A program made the position numbers and the translations under genes. Below are positions 17,088 to 25,852 of a stretch of DNA of 64,000 nt, piece after piece. The notes beneath the pieces were generated by a model. The model saw only the letters and a program-made list of their open reading frames with translations, did not search any database and was not told where the DNA came from. Within the stretch, counting starts at the first letter, position 1; every line of letters starts with the position of its first letter. The stretch spans positions 2,356,001 through 2,420,000 of the forward strand of contig OY970201.1 in assembly GCA_963708245.1 (NCBI GenBank). The letters are read 5' to 3'. This stretch comes from CAVYXK01 sp963708245 (GTDB lineage: Bacteria; Pseudomonadota; Alphaproteobacteria; Acetobacterales; Acetobacteraceae).

Positions 17088-18239
17088 TTGGGACTACTCC
17101 GAATTTTATTGGCCATATGTGTCTTTTGCGCCCATTCAAGGTCGCTCGGTAATCTGCGTTGGCTAGGTGGAGGCTTGGCCGTTGAGCTCTTCTTTGTTAT
17201 ATCCGGCTTTTACATGCAGTTGGTCCTCAGCACCAAATATACGAGGGCGAGGCTAGGTAACTCCTGGATTTTCCAGTTTTACGAGGCAAGGTACTTTCGC
17301 CTGCTACCGATTTATCTTTTAGGATGCTTGTTTGTAATCAGCGCGATATTGATAAGGCCAAGTTCAGGCCCGCTGGAGATTTGGAGGTTTGTTTGGAACT
17401 TGTCCGCCACGCCCGGGAATCTACTCTTCAAGCTATTCCTGTACTTCACCAATGCAACGATGATTTGCCAGGATTGGACGATGTTTTTTGCCGCTCACGG
17501 CGGTCAAGTCCACTGGTCTGGCAATTTCTGGAACTCGGAAATACCCTTGTGGCAGGGTCTGGCAATTCCCCCGGCCTGGTCCCTTGGACTCGAGCTTAGC
17601 TTTTATCTCATTGCACCGTGCCTGCTCAATTTGCGCTCGCGGTGGCTGATTCTCTGCGCGGTTTGCGGCCTGTCCATCAAAGTACTCATGATCAGAGCAC
17701 TCCACCTCGGCGACCCATGGGCGTATCGGTTCTTTCCGTTCGAGCTTGGCTACTTCCTCTTGGGAGCGCTGGCCTACCGATATCGCAGCTCGGTCAATCG
17801 CCTCGTCCCGAAACATGTCGAGAAGTACTGGTTCTGTGTGTATCTGCTTGTGGTGGGATTCGCTGCGGTCCGCGTTCCGTTGCCCCTTCCCACCTTGGCA
17901 TATCCTGTGGCCCTTGCTTGCGCGTTGCCATTCGTGTTTAGGGTAACGTCAGAGCTCAAAGCAGATCGCCTGATAGGAGAGCTGTCTTATCCGTTCTATA
18001 TCTTCCATTGGTTTGCCCTTGCTCTCGCGACGTTTGCAACCCAGCACTGGTGGCGCGGGTCGGTAGCGTCGACAGCATGGATAGGGCTCGGGCTGACGTT
18101 AGTCTTGTCGGCATTCGGACTGGCCTTGGAGTTACGCTTCATCGAACCTTTGCGGGTGCGGCTTGCAGAGCGCGATCCTCTTGGTGCGAGGGCAGCACCG
18201 AACGGGCATGTCGTACGCAAATTGGGACTATCTCGGTGA
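17088..18239 (+). CDS. acyltransferase 3 family membrane protein (OafA/YrhL-like)
   Basis: A 383-residue integral membrane acyltransferase. The start is a TTG at 17088 with an optimal ggagga 5 nt upstream. The N-terminus MGLLRILLAICVFCAHSRSL carries the family His in its first helix, followed by GGLAVELFFVISGFYMQLV, the acyltransferase-3 signature. About nine to ten hydrophobic segments follow, ending with ELSYPFYIFHWFALALATFA, another conserved family stretch. Such proteins transfer acetyl or other acyl groups to lipid-linked or cell-surface sugars. Base composition is visibly poorer in GC than the flanking genes, and the gene sits where proA might be expected beside proB, so transfer is likely. 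Its acceptor is unknown. Confidence 0.85.
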   Translation: MGLLRILLAICVFCAHSRSLGNLRWLGGGLAVELFFVISGFYMQLVLSTKYTRARLGNSWIFQFYEARYFRLLPIYLLGCLFVISAILIRPSSGPLEIWRFVWNLSATPGNLLFKLFLYFTNATMICQDWTMFFAAHGGQVHWSGNFWNSEIPLWQGLAIPPAWSLGLELSFYLIAPCLLNLRSRWLILCAVCGLSIKVLMIRALHLGDPWAYRFFPFELGYFLLGALAYRYRSSVNRLVPKHVEKYWFCVYLLVVGFAAVRVPLPLPTLAYPVALACALPFVFRVTSELKADRLIGELSYPFYIFHWFALALATFATQHWWRGSVASTAWIGLGLTLVLSAFGLALELRFIEPLRVRLAERDPLGARAAPNGHVVRKLGLSR

Positions 18240-18333
18240 TTCCCGGCACGGGCCGATAGCGGAACCGGTGATCCCGTTCCGGCGCATTTGGGAGCTTCGC
18301 CGCCCGCCGTCGCTCCGCAATGGGGGCGAGTGG

Positions 18334-19455
18334 TTACAGCAACACCAAATCGTCGCGATGGATCAGCTCGTCGCGGCGGCGCCAGCCGAGGATTGCTTCG
18401 ATCTCATCGGACCGGTGGCCGGCGATGCGCGCGGCGTCCTCGCTGGCATAGGCCGACAGTCCTTGCGCCAGGGGCGTCCCTTCAGGTCCGCGGACCACCA
18501 CCGGGTCGCCGCGCTGGAATGTGCCCTCCACGGCTCGGACGCCGGCGGGCAACAACGAGCGGCCGGATGCCAGAGCGCGTGCGGCTCCGGCATCGACCAC
18601 GAACGCGCCGAGCGGAACCAGGGCCCCGGCAATCCAGCGCTTGCGCGCGGACCGACCCTCTGGCGCCGGCAAGAACCAGGTGCATCGTGCGCCCTGCTCC
18701 AACGCGGTGAGTGGGCGGGAGGCATGACCGTACGTGATGGCCATGGCACATCCGGCCTGAGTCGCGATCCGCGCGGCCGCCAGCTTGGTGCGCATCCCGC
18801 CCGACGAATACCCGGGCGGCGGTTCGCCACCCATCGCCTCGATCTCCGGCGTCATCGCCGGTACCACCGGAATATGCGACGCTGAAGGGTCGCGCCGCGG
18901 ATCGGCGGTGTAGAGCCCGTCGATATCCGATAGCAGCACAAGCTGGTCCGCTTCGATCATCTCGGCCACACGGGCCGCCAGCCGGTCGTTGTCGCCGAAC
19001 CGGATCTCGACCGTGGCCACGGTATCGTTCTCGTTGATCACCGGGATGCAGCCCAGGCCCAACAGCGTGTTCAGCGTGGCGCGCGCGTTGAGGTAACGCC
19101 GCCGATCCTCGGTATCGTCCAAGGTCAGCAGAAGCTGAGCGGCGGTCAGGCCTTGTGCCGACAGTGCCTCGCTCCAGGCCTGCGCCAGCCTGATCTGCCC
19201 GACCGCGGCCGCGGCCTGCTGCTCTTCCAGCCGCAATCTCTTCCGGCTGAGCCCCAGAGCATGGCGGGCGAGCGCGATGGCACCGGACGACACCACGATG
19301 ACATCAACGCCCCGGCCGCGAAATGCAGCAATGTCGGCGGCCACGCCGGCGAGCCATGACTCGCGCGGTGCTGCCTCGTCCTGATCGACCGCCAGCGCGC
19401 TGCCGATCTTCACCACCAGGCGCTGCGCCGCGGCGAGACGAGGCAGCGCGGTCAC
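18334..19455 (-). CDS. proB: glutamate 5-kinase
   Basis: A 373-residue glutamate 5-kinase, the first step of proline synthesis. I chose the GTG at 19455, which overlaps the obgE stop by 4 bp (GTGA) and gives VTALPRLAAAQRLVVKIGSA, the normal N-terminus; a longer frame upstream is just the obgE shadow. The amino-acid kinase domain shows VVSSGAIALAR, CIPVINENDTVAT, FGDNDRLAARVA and LSDIDGLYTADPR. The C-terminal about 90 residues form a PUA domain (ALASGRSLLPAGVRAVEGTF). Its length matches long ProB enzymes. Translation is probably coupled to obgE. proA, often next, is absent from the window. Confidence 0.95.
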   Translation of the reverse strand: MTALPRLAAAQRLVVKIGSALAVDQDEAAPRESWLAGVAADIAAFRGRGVDVIVVSSGAIALARHALGLSRKRLRLEEQQAAAAVGQIRLAQAWSEALSAQGLTAAQLLLTLDDTEDRRRYLNARATLNTLLGLGCIPVINENDTVATVEIRFGDNDRLAARVAEMIEADQLVLLSDIDGLYTADPRRDPSASHIPVVPAMTPEIEAMGGEPPPGYSSGGMRTKLAAARIATQAGCAMAITYGHASRPLTALEQGARCTWFLPAPEGRSARKRWIAGALVPLGAFVVDAGAARALASGRSLLPAGVRAVEGTFQRGDPVVVRGPEGTPLAQGLSAYASEDAARIAGHRSDEIEAILGWRRRDELIHRDDLVLL

Positions 19456-20462
19456 GCTGCCTTCTCCCGGCGCGCCGCAGCGATCATGTTCTGCAAAGCT
19501 CGCAGCACCTCGGGCACGCCCTGGCCGGTGGCGCCGGACAGTACCAGCGGACGCTGGCCGGAGGCCCGCTCCAGCGCGGCCCGGCGCGCCGATATCTCGC
19601 GTGGCGTCATGGCGTCGATCTTGTTCAGCCCGATCAGCTCGGGCTTTTCGGACAGCCCGGCGCCGTATCCGGCCAGCTCGGCGCGCACCGTTCGCCAAGC
19701 CCGCACCACGTCGCCGGCAGCGCCGTCGATCAGGTGCAGCAACACGGCGCAGCGCTCGACATGGCCCAGGAACCGGTTGCCGAGCCCGGCGCCTTCGTGC
19801 GCACCCTCGATCAGGCCGGGTATGTCGGCCAGCACGAATTCCTCAGTTGCGGATAGGCGAATGACGCCGAGCTGCGGATGGAGCGTCGTGAACGGATAGT
19901 CGGCAATCTTCGGTCGGGCAGCGGAAACCGCAGCGAGAAAGGTGGATTTTCCGGCATTGGGCAGACCGACCAGCCCGGCATCGGCAATCAGCTTGAGGCG
20001 CAGCCAGACCCAGCGCTCCTGCCCTGGCCACCCCTTATCCGCCCGGCGAGGCGCACGGTTGGTGGAGGATTTGTAGTGCGTGTTGCCGAACCCGCCGTCA
20101 CCTCCTCGGAGCAAGGTCAGGCGCTGACCGGGTTTGTCGAGGTCGGCGAGCAGGCTCGTGCGGTCCTCGTCCAGGATCTGGGTGCCGACAGGGACCCGGA
20201 TCACCACATCGGGCGCGCCTGCCCCGGTGCGATCCGATCCGGCGCCGTTGCAGCCCTTTTTGGCGCGAAAATGCTGAGCGTAGCGGAAGTCGATCAGCGT
20301 GTTCAGGTTCGGCACGGCTTCGAACACGATGTCGCCGCCCTTGCCGCCATCGCCGCCGTCCGGGCCACCGAATTCGAGGAATTTTTCTCGCCGGAATGCC
20401 ACGACGCCGTCGCCGCCGTCCCCGGAGCGGAGATAGATCTTGGCTTGGTCAAGGAATTTCAT
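19452..20462 (-). CDS. obgE: Obg-family GTPase (ribosome assembly)
   Basis: A 336-residue Obg/CgtA GTPase acting in 50S subunit maturation and stress control. The start at 20462 gives MKFLDQAKIYLRSGDGGDGV, the first strand of the glycine-rich Obg fold, which continues with FGGPDGGDGGKGGDI. The G domain has P-loop GLPNAGKSTFL, switch region DYPFTTLHPQLGV, DIPGLIEGAHEGAGLG, and NKID. It sits between rpmA and proB in the canonical rplU-rpmA-obgE order. A 28-nt hairpin lies in the 92-bp gap to rpmA, and its stop overlaps the proB start. Confidence 0.97.
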   Translation of the reverse strand: MKFLDQAKIYLRSGDGGDGVVAFRREKFLEFGGPDGGDGGKGGDIVFEAVPNLNTLIDFRYAQHFRAKKGCNGAGSDRTGAGAPDVVIRVPVGTQILDEDRTSLLADLDKPGQRLTLLRGGDGGFGNTHYKSSTNRAPRRADKGWPGQERWVWLRLKLIADAGLVGLPNAGKSTFLAAVSAARPKIADYPFTTLHPQLGVIRLSATEEFVLADIPGLIEGAHEGAGLGNRFLGHVERCAVLLHLIDGAAGDVVRAWRTVRAELAGYGAGLSEKPELIGLNKIDAMTPREISARRAALERASGQRPLVLSGATGQGVPEVLRALQNMIAAARREKAA

Positions 20463-20497
20463 CGGTTGTATGGGGATCCTGGCGTTTCGTAACGCAA

Positions 20498-20525
20498 ACG
20501 GGGGCCGGTTTGCACCGACCCCCGT
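20498..20525 (-). terminator. hairpin between rpmA and obgE
   Basis: On the minus strand ACGGGGGTCGGT and ACCGGCCCCCGT form a 12-bp stem (one G-T pair) around a 4-nt loop, followed by TTGCGTT. It lies 30 bp after the rpmA stop. It probably acts as a partial terminator or attenuator that lowers obgE-proB expression relative to the ribosomal protein genes. Confidence 0.6.
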
Positions 20526-20554
20526 CTGGACCATCTCGGGTAAGGCGCGGTGCT

Positions 20555-20824
20555 CTATGCGGGAGGGGCCGGGAACGGTCGGACCGACACATGCACCCGG
20601 CCCTCGGCTTTGCGTGCATATTCCACTTGCCCATCGATCAGCGCGAAGATGGTGTGGTCACGGCCGAGGCCGACGTTCTGCCCTGGCTTCCACTTGGTGC
20701 CGCGCTGGCGAATGATGATGTTGCCGGCCACCACTGCCTCGCCACCGAACTTCTTGATGCCGAGCCGGCGGCCTTCTGTGTCGCGCCCGTTGCGGGACGA
20801 GCCACCGGCTTTCTTGTGTGCCAT
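20555..20824 (-). CDS. rpmA: 50S ribosomal protein L27
   Basis: An 89-residue L27. The N-terminus MAHKKAGGSSRNGRDTEGRR and the core GNIIIRQRGTKWKPGQNVGL are diagnostic. L27 reaches the peptidyl-transferase centre with its N-terminal arm; no cleavable Firmicute-type extension is present. It follows rplU with one base between their coding sequences and precedes obgE. Its length is normal. Confidence 0.98.
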   Translation of the reverse strand: MAHKKAGGSSRNGRDTEGRRLGIKKFGGEAVVAGNIIIRQRGTKWKPGQNVGLGRDHTIFALIDGQVEYARKAEGRVHVSVRPFPAPPA

Positions 20825-20825
20825 G

Positions 20826-21428
20826 TCAGACTTCTCCTTCGCTCGGGGCGCTGCCGGATTCGTCGGCGGTTTCTCCCGCCGGCGCTGGCTCCGGTTCGGC
20901 GACGGTCTCGCCTGCCGGGCTGGGCGCCGGCTCTGGAGCGGCTTCGCTCGCCAGGGCAGCGCCGGACTCGTCGGCGGTCTCGCCCGCCGGGGCCGGCGCT
21001 GGCTCTGCAGCGGCTTCGCTCGCCGGGGTTGGCGTCGGTTCGGCGGCGAGCTCGCTTGCCAGGGCGGCGCCGGACTCGTCGGCGGTTTCGCCCGCCAGAG
21101 TGGGTGCCAGTAGGCCGGTACCGCTGATGTCCGCGATCCGCAACACGGTCACGTGCTGGCGGTGCCCGTTCTTGCGCCGGCTGTTCTGCCGCCGGCGCTT
21201 CTTGAAGATGATGATTTTATCCAGCCGGTCCTGGGCGAGCACCGTGGCCGTGACCGAGGCACCGGCCACGACGGGAGCGCCGAGGCTGATACCGGAGGCG
21301 TCGCCCACGGCTAACACGTCGGTGAAGGTGATCGTTGCGCCGGGCTCAGCCGGCAGCTTCTCCACCTTCAGCACCGCATTCGGCGTCACCCGGTACTGTT
21401 TTCCGCCGGTGCGGATTACTGCGAACAT
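20826..21428 (-). CDS. rplU: 50S ribosomal protein L21 with long repetitive C-terminal tail
   Basis: A 200-residue protein. Residues 1 to about 105 are a complete L21 (MFAVIRTGGKQYRVTPNAVL, IIFKKRRRQNSRRKNGHRQH, VTVLRI). The last about 95 residues are an Ala/Glu/Pro-rich acidic extension with four imperfect copies of AGETADESG, each followed by segments like AALASEAAAEPAPAP. Ordinary L21 ends near residue 103, so the tail roughly doubles the protein. The repeats are also visible in the DNA (recurring gactcgtcggcggt units between about 20850 and 21095), pointing to growth by unequal duplication. The tail should be disordered and project from the 50S surface (inference). The gene opens the rplU-rpmA-obgE-proB operon. 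Confidence 0.96.
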   Translation of the reverse strand: MFAVIRTGGKQYRVTPNAVLKVEKLPAEPGATITFTDVLAVGDASGISLGAPVVAGASVTATVLAQDRLDKIIIFKKRRRQNSRRKNGHRQHVTVLRIADISGTGLLAPTLAGETADESGAALASELAAEPTPTPASEAAAEPAPAPAGETADESGAALASEAAPEPAPSPAGETVAEPEPAPAGETADESGSAPSEGEV

Positions 21429-22090
21429 CGGTCTTATCCTGCCAACGGATAGCGCCGGCTGGCGAGACGCCCGGCCGGGAGCGGGCGGTTATAGCGGGCA
21501 GCCGGGTGCTGTCAAATCGGGTCACGCGGGCGGCTTTCATCATGATAGCCGCCATGGGATGCACCTCAAGAGCAACATCCAGTGCCCGCAGCCTGGAACG
21601 GGTCCCCGGTTGCGATTTCCGTCGAAAGCTGCTCGCCCAGAGGAATCGCCCTTTCGCTCCCGAGGGCAGCGTGTCGTTCCGATTGATACCGAGACCCGGT
21701 TCGCTCGCGAATCCGGTGATGGTGGATCAGGTCAGCGAACGGTTGCTGACGCAGTTGCGTTTCCGCTCGGCTCCGCGCCCGCCGTGGGCGCACCCGCCGG
21801 TGTCATGTGCCGGTGTACTGCGTCCACGACCGGGTCTGTCGATGACCGAGTGGGTGGATGAGCGGGAGAAGAAACGTAAAGGAGAAAAGGTAAGGAAACT
21901 CAACCACAGAGGCGCGGAGTGGGTTTTAACGCAGTGGTGCTGGTTCCACGACAAGCCAGTGACGGTCGCCACGCCGGCACCGCCGTCAAGACCCGTTCGC
22001 GCACTCTTGACTGCCTCCACGTCTCGCGACACGCTTTGCGACCTGGCTGCCCGGTCTAGGCTACCTGGGGAGCGCGGGAGGAAATCTGGC
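21429..22090. other. 662-bp region with no recognisable gene
   Basis: The gap lies between the divergent rplU and DUF1800 genes and must hold both promoters. Several frames stay open because of high GC, but none gives a recognisable protein. A short stretch at about 21903-21920 (ccacagaggcgcgga) resembles half of the palindromic repeat found after parC at 53929-53986. I see no tRNA or terminator in it. Confidence 0.5.
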
Positions 22091-23485
22091 ATGGCACACC
22101 AAGACGACATCGCCGTGATGGCCCATCTGATGCGGCGGGCGGGGTTCGGCGCAAGTCGCGATGAGCTCGAGGCGCGCGTGGCCAAGGGCTACGACGCCGC
22201 AGTGGAAGAACTTCTCCACCCGGAGACGCAGCCGCCCGTTGATCCGTATGTCCTCCTCCGTCATCAGCCGGCCGCCCTGCTGCCCGGCGGACAGCCGCCG
22301 ATGGGCAATGTCAATTACATGTATTACCTGGTGAACACCAAGCGTCCGCTAGAAGAGAAGATGGCACTCTTCTGGCACCACGTCTTCGCCACCGGTAACT
22401 CGAAAGTCGATAATTACGACCAGATGCTGGAACAGATCGATCTGTTCCGTCACCACGGGATGGGCAATTACCGCGAGCTGCTGGTGAAGATTGCGAAGAA
22501 CCCGACGATGATCTTCTGGCTGGACAACAACCAGAACCACGGCACGGCCGTGAACGAGAACTGGGGCCGCGAGCTCTTGGAGCTGTTCAGCCTGGGCGCC
22601 GGCAACTACACGGAAAAGGACGTTCGCGAAGCGTCACGCGCCTTCACCGGCTGGACCTTTGAGACCAAGCTGCCGCGGCTGCCGTATGGGCGGTTCCCGT
22701 GGAAATTCGAGTACCGGCCGGAAGACCACGATGACGGGATGAAGGAGTTCCTGGGCCACCGCGGCAATTTCAATGGCGAGGACATCATCGACATTGTCGT
22801 GCAGCAGCCGGCTTGTGCTCGGTTCATCTGCCGTCACCTCTACAATTTCTTCGTCGCCGATGAGCCCCAGGTACCGGCTTGGTCACTCGAGCCACCGCGC
22901 GACCCGCAGGCGATCGACATGCTCGCGACGGCATTCCGTGAATCAAAATGCGAGATGACGCCGGTGCTGCGCGTGCTGTTCACCTCGGATTTCTTCAAGA
23001 ACGCACGTTATCAACATCTGAAATCGCCAGCCGAGGTGGTCGTCGGCACGCTTCGCCTGGTTGGCGGCTACGAGCTGCCGAAGCCCGGATATGGCGAACT
23101 GTCCATGAATCCGTCCTACATGGGCCAAGATTTGCTCAACCCGCCATCGGTCGAGGGCTGGCACACCGGCAAAGAGTGGATCAACAGCGGCTCCCTGATG
23201 TCGCGGATCAACTTCGTTGCCGAGCAGGTCGGCAATCCGGATCTGCCGGGTGTGCGTGCCATCATCGACCGGCTGAAGGCAAAGGGCACGCTTGCGCCGG
23301 AGCAACTGGTGGATAACTGCCTCGATCTGCTCGGCCCGGTGGAAGTCGGGCCGGAGACGCGACGCGAGCTGACCGATCAGGCCAAGCAGTGGGGCGAGCT
23401 TCGCTGGGACGGACAGGCCGCGGCCAAGCACGCGACGGAAATGCTGCAACTGATCGCAGCGACGCGCGAATATCAGTTCGGCTGA
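22091..23485 (+). CDS. DUF1800 family protein
   Basis: A 464-residue DUF1800 protein. The start at 22091 has a ggagga-type ribosome-binding site and gives MAHQDDIAVMAHLMRRAGFG, the usual family opening (HLLRRxGFG). Other family marks are RPLEEKMALFWHHVFATGNS, NWGRELLELFSLGAGNYTE, VREASRAFTGWTF and LLNPPSVEGWHTGKEWINSG. DUF1800 proteins are typically paired with a DUF1501 protein, as here 34 bp downstream. Most are exported, but this copy has no signal peptide before the family domain. The reaction is unknown for the family. The gene opens a four-gene plus-strand set with DUF1501, an NHL-repeat protein and a broken alditol-oxidase-like gene. Confidence 0.88.
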   Translation: MAHQDDIAVMAHLMRRAGFGASRDELEARVAKGYDAAVEELLHPETQPPVDPYVLLRHQPAALLPGGQPPMGNVNYMYYLVNTKRPLEEKMALFWHHVFATGNSKVDNYDQMLEQIDLFRHHGMGNYRELLVKIAKNPTMIFWLDNNQNHGTAVNENWGRELLELFSLGAGNYTEKDVREASRAFTGWTFETKLPRLPYGRFPWKFEYRPEDHDDGMKEFLGHRGNFNGEDIIDIVVQQPACARFICRHLYNFFVADEPQVPAWSLEPPRDPQAIDMLATAFRESKCEMTPVLRVLFTSDFFKNARYQHLKSPAEVVVGTLRLVGGYELPKPGYGELSMNPSYMGQDLLNPPSVEGWHTGKEWINSGSLMSRINFVAEQVGNPDLPGVRAIIDRLKAKGTLAPEQLVDNCLDLLGPVEVGPETRRELTDQAKQWGELRWDGQAAAKHATEMLQLIAATREYQFG

Positions 23486-23519
23486 ACCATGACGCCAATC
23501 GGCTAGGAGGAAGTATCCA

Positions 23520-24650
23520 ATGTCTGCAACGCAGAAGGAGCCTGTGCTGGTCGTATTGCAGCTTACGGGTGGCAACGACTATCTGAACACGATCATCCCC
23601 TATAACAACCCGCTCTATCGCGACAACCGGCCGGCGGTCGGGATCGCCGAAGAGGACATCCTGCCTCTCGACAATACCTACGGCATCCCGTCGTTCATGG
23701 CGCCGCTGAAGAAGGTGTGGGACGAAGGCAATCTGGCGATCATGCACGGGGTCGGCTACCTCAATTCCCCGCGGTCACATTTCCGCTCAATGGACATCTG
23801 GCACACCTGCGAGCCGGATAAGGTGGGGACAGAAGGCTGGCTTGGCCGCGTGGTGCGCGAGTTCGACCCGAAGAAAGAGAATGTAGTCACCGCCGTCAGC
23901 TTCGGCCCCTGCCTGTTCCGCGCGCTGTCGGTGCCGGGCGTTCCGGTGGCGTGTGTGGCCGGCGCGCTGGAGAACTACGGCTTCCTGCCGACCATACGCG
24001 AGCAGTCGCAGCGCTTGCAGGTGCTGGAGCGCTTCTCGCGGATGTACACGCCGATCCCGGGTAGCGGCGTGATGGAATATCTCGGGACCACTGGCCTTGA
24101 TTCGCTGAAGGGCGCGGACATCCTGAAGGTGGCGCCGTCGCGTTACAGCTCCACGGTGCAATATCCGAACACGCCGATTGCCCAGAAGCTGCGTGGCATC
24201 GCCCAGGTGCACTTGGCTGGCCTTGGCACGCGGATCTTCTACTGCGACCACGGCAGCTTCGATTCCCATGCCGGGCAGAACCCGCTGCACGGCAATCTCT
24301 GGACTGCCGCGACGGAGGGCCTGGACGCGTTCATGACCGATCTCCGACAGCACGACGCGGCGGATAACGTCATCGTGCTAATGTTCTCGGAATTCGGCCG
24401 CCGCGTTCGCGACAACGGCTCCGGTACTGATCACGGCGCCGCCGGTGCGACCTTCGTGCTGGGCGACAAGGTCAAGGGAGGACATTACGGCGAATATCCG
24501 TCCCTGAAGGCCGGCGACCTGGTGCAGGGCGACCTGAACCCGAGCATGGACTTCCGCGGCATCTACTCGACCATTCTCGACAAGTGGCTGGGCCTCAATC
24601 CGCCGCCGATCGTCAACGGCACGTACGAGCAGCCTGCTTTCTTGCACTGA
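23520..24650 (+). CDS. DUF1501 family protein
   Basis: A 376-residue DUF1501 protein, structurally related to alkaline phosphatase/sulfatase-like folds in this family (established view, not shown here). It begins MSATQKEPVLVVLQLTGGND, where TGGND is the first conserved motif. GYLNSPRSHFRSMDIWHT, FYCDHGSFDSHAGQN and VIVLMFSEFGRRVRDNGSGT continue the pattern, followed by DHGAAGATFVLG. His and Asp residues in SHAGQ and TDHGAA are candidate metal ligands. Normal family members have a Tat signal at the N-terminus; this one starts directly with the domain. An aggagg ribosome-binding site precedes the ATG. It pairs with the DUF1800 gene upstream. Confidence 0.88.
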   Translation: MSATQKEPVLVVLQLTGGNDYLNTIIPYNNPLYRDNRPAVGIAEEDILPLDNTYGIPSFMAPLKKVWDEGNLAIMHGVGYLNSPRSHFRSMDIWHTCEPDKVGTEGWLGRVVREFDPKKENVVTAVSFGPCLFRALSVPGVPVACVAGALENYGFLPTIREQSQRLQVLERFSRMYTPIPGSGVMEYLGTTGLDSLKGADILKVAPSRYSSTVQYPNTPIAQKLRGIAQVHLAGLGTRIFYCDHGSFDSHAGQNPLHGNLWTAATEGLDAFMTDLRQHDAADNVIVLMFSEFGRRVRDNGSGTDHGAAGATFVLGDKVKGGHYGEYPSLKAGDLVQGDLNPSMDFRGIYSTILDKWLGLNPPPIVNGTYEQPAFLH

Positions 24651-24700
24651 GATCAGGGGGCTCACGCCCCCTTGCGAACCGGTTGTGACGGGAGGGATCG

Positions 24701-25801
24701 ATGGCGCTGACGACGGTGGTCCGGGGAAGGGCCTATGACTGGAGCCATGCCGTAGGGCGGGGGTCTGCCTCGGGCACCGGGTTCAACTATCCGCAGACGA
24801 TGTGCCTGGGCAATGACGGCGATATCTATGTCGCGAACCGCGGCAACGAGAACAATTTCGGCATGCGGGTGAACAGGATCCGGCTTGGCGGCGCGGCCGA
24901 CGAGGAGCTGCTTGCCGAATTCTTTAAATTCGGCGAAGGCGACGGGCGTTCCACCTGGCCCTTCGGCGTGGCGGTGGACCGGCAGAACCGCGTCTATGTC
25001 TCGGACGAATGGAACAATACAGTCTCGGTGTTCGATACCGACGGCAAGTTCCTGCGCAAGTGGGGCAAGACCGGTAGCGGCGACGGCGAGTTGCTGCGCC
25101 CCGCGGGTCTGGTTTGCGACCGCGACGGCAATATCATCGTCGTGGATAGCGGCAACAACCGGTTGCAGGTCTTCACACCCGAGGGCAAATTCGTCGCCAA
25201 ATACGGTAAGGAGGGGAGTGGGGACGGCGAGTTCAACCAGCCCTGGGGAGTCACGACCGATAAGGACGGCAACATCTACGTTGCGGACTGGAAGAACCAC
25301 CGCATCCAGAAGCTGTCGCCAGACGGTAAGTTCCTGATGAAGATCGGCGAATATGGAACGGTACCGGCGGCGCCGGATTCGTATGCGGTGACCTATCTGG
25401 GGCCGTTCGTGTCGAGCCTGCCGGTCTCGGGCTACCCCAAGGCGGGGTTGCTCAATCACCCGACCGATGTTGCGGTCGATCCAGACGGCGACATCTATGT
25501 CACCGATTGGGCCAACCATCGGGTCTGCATCTTCGAAGCGGATGGGACGCCGCTGACCAACCTGGTGGGCGATGCTCAGGTGATGTCCAAGTGGGGGCAG
25601 CAGAGCGTCGATGCCAATCCCGACATGATGAAGGCGTATCGACGGGTACGGAACCTGGAACCGCTGTGGCGCTTCTGCTTCCCGACGGCCGTGGAGTTCA
25701 ATCCAGCGACGGACGAGATCATCGTAGCTGATAGCCAGCGCAATCGCTTGCAGATATATCGCAAGGTGCGCAACTACGTCGATTTCCAGGCGAACCTGTA
25801 G
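24701..25801 (+). CDS. NHL-repeat beta-propeller protein
   Basis: A 366-residue NHL-repeat protein, probably a six-bladed propeller. Repeats recur about every 45-50 residues: FGVAVDRQNRVYVSDEWNNT, AGLVCDRDGNIIVVDSGNNR, WGVTTDKDGNIYVADWKNHR, and later TDVAVDPDGDIYVTDWANHR, each followed by a 'xFxxDGxF' turn. There is no signal peptide or transmembrane segment, so it should be cytoplasmic unless exported by another route. NHL propellers bind proteins, RNA or small ligands, and some act as lyases. The ggaggg ribosome-binding site and short gap to the DUF1501 gene suggest one operon. Its role with DUF1800/DUF1501 is not known. Confidence 0.85.
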   Translation: MALTTVVRGRAYDWSHAVGRGSASGTGFNYPQTMCLGNDGDIYVANRGNENNFGMRVNRIRLGGAADEELLAEFFKFGEGDGRSTWPFGVAVDRQNRVYVSDEWNNTVSVFDTDGKFLRKWGKTGSGDGELLRPAGLVCDRDGNIIVVDSGNNRLQVFTPEGKFVAKYGKEGSGDGEFNQPWGVTTDKDGNIYVADWKNHRIQKLSPDGKFLMKIGEYGTVPAAPDSYAVTYLGPFVSSLPVSGYPKAGLLNHPTDVAVDPDGDIYVTDWANHRVCIFEADGTPLTNLVGDAQVMSKWGQQSVDANPDMMKAYRRVRNLEPLWRFCFPTAVEFNPATDEIIVADSQRNRLQIYRKVRNYVDFQANL

Positions 25802-25852
25802 GATTGCCAAGCTGAAGTTCGCCGACCCCACTCCCTCCCGCAAGGGGAGGGG

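Noticed and set aside
16819..17139. 106-codon minus-strand ORF upstream of the acyltransferase
   Set aside because: No family pattern and it overlaps the acyltransferase start and its ribosome-binding site.
21335..22090. Upstream extension of the DUF1800 frame by 252 codons
   Set aside because: No family match, overlaps antisense rplU and its promoter region, and a good ribosome-binding site precedes the ATG at 22091.
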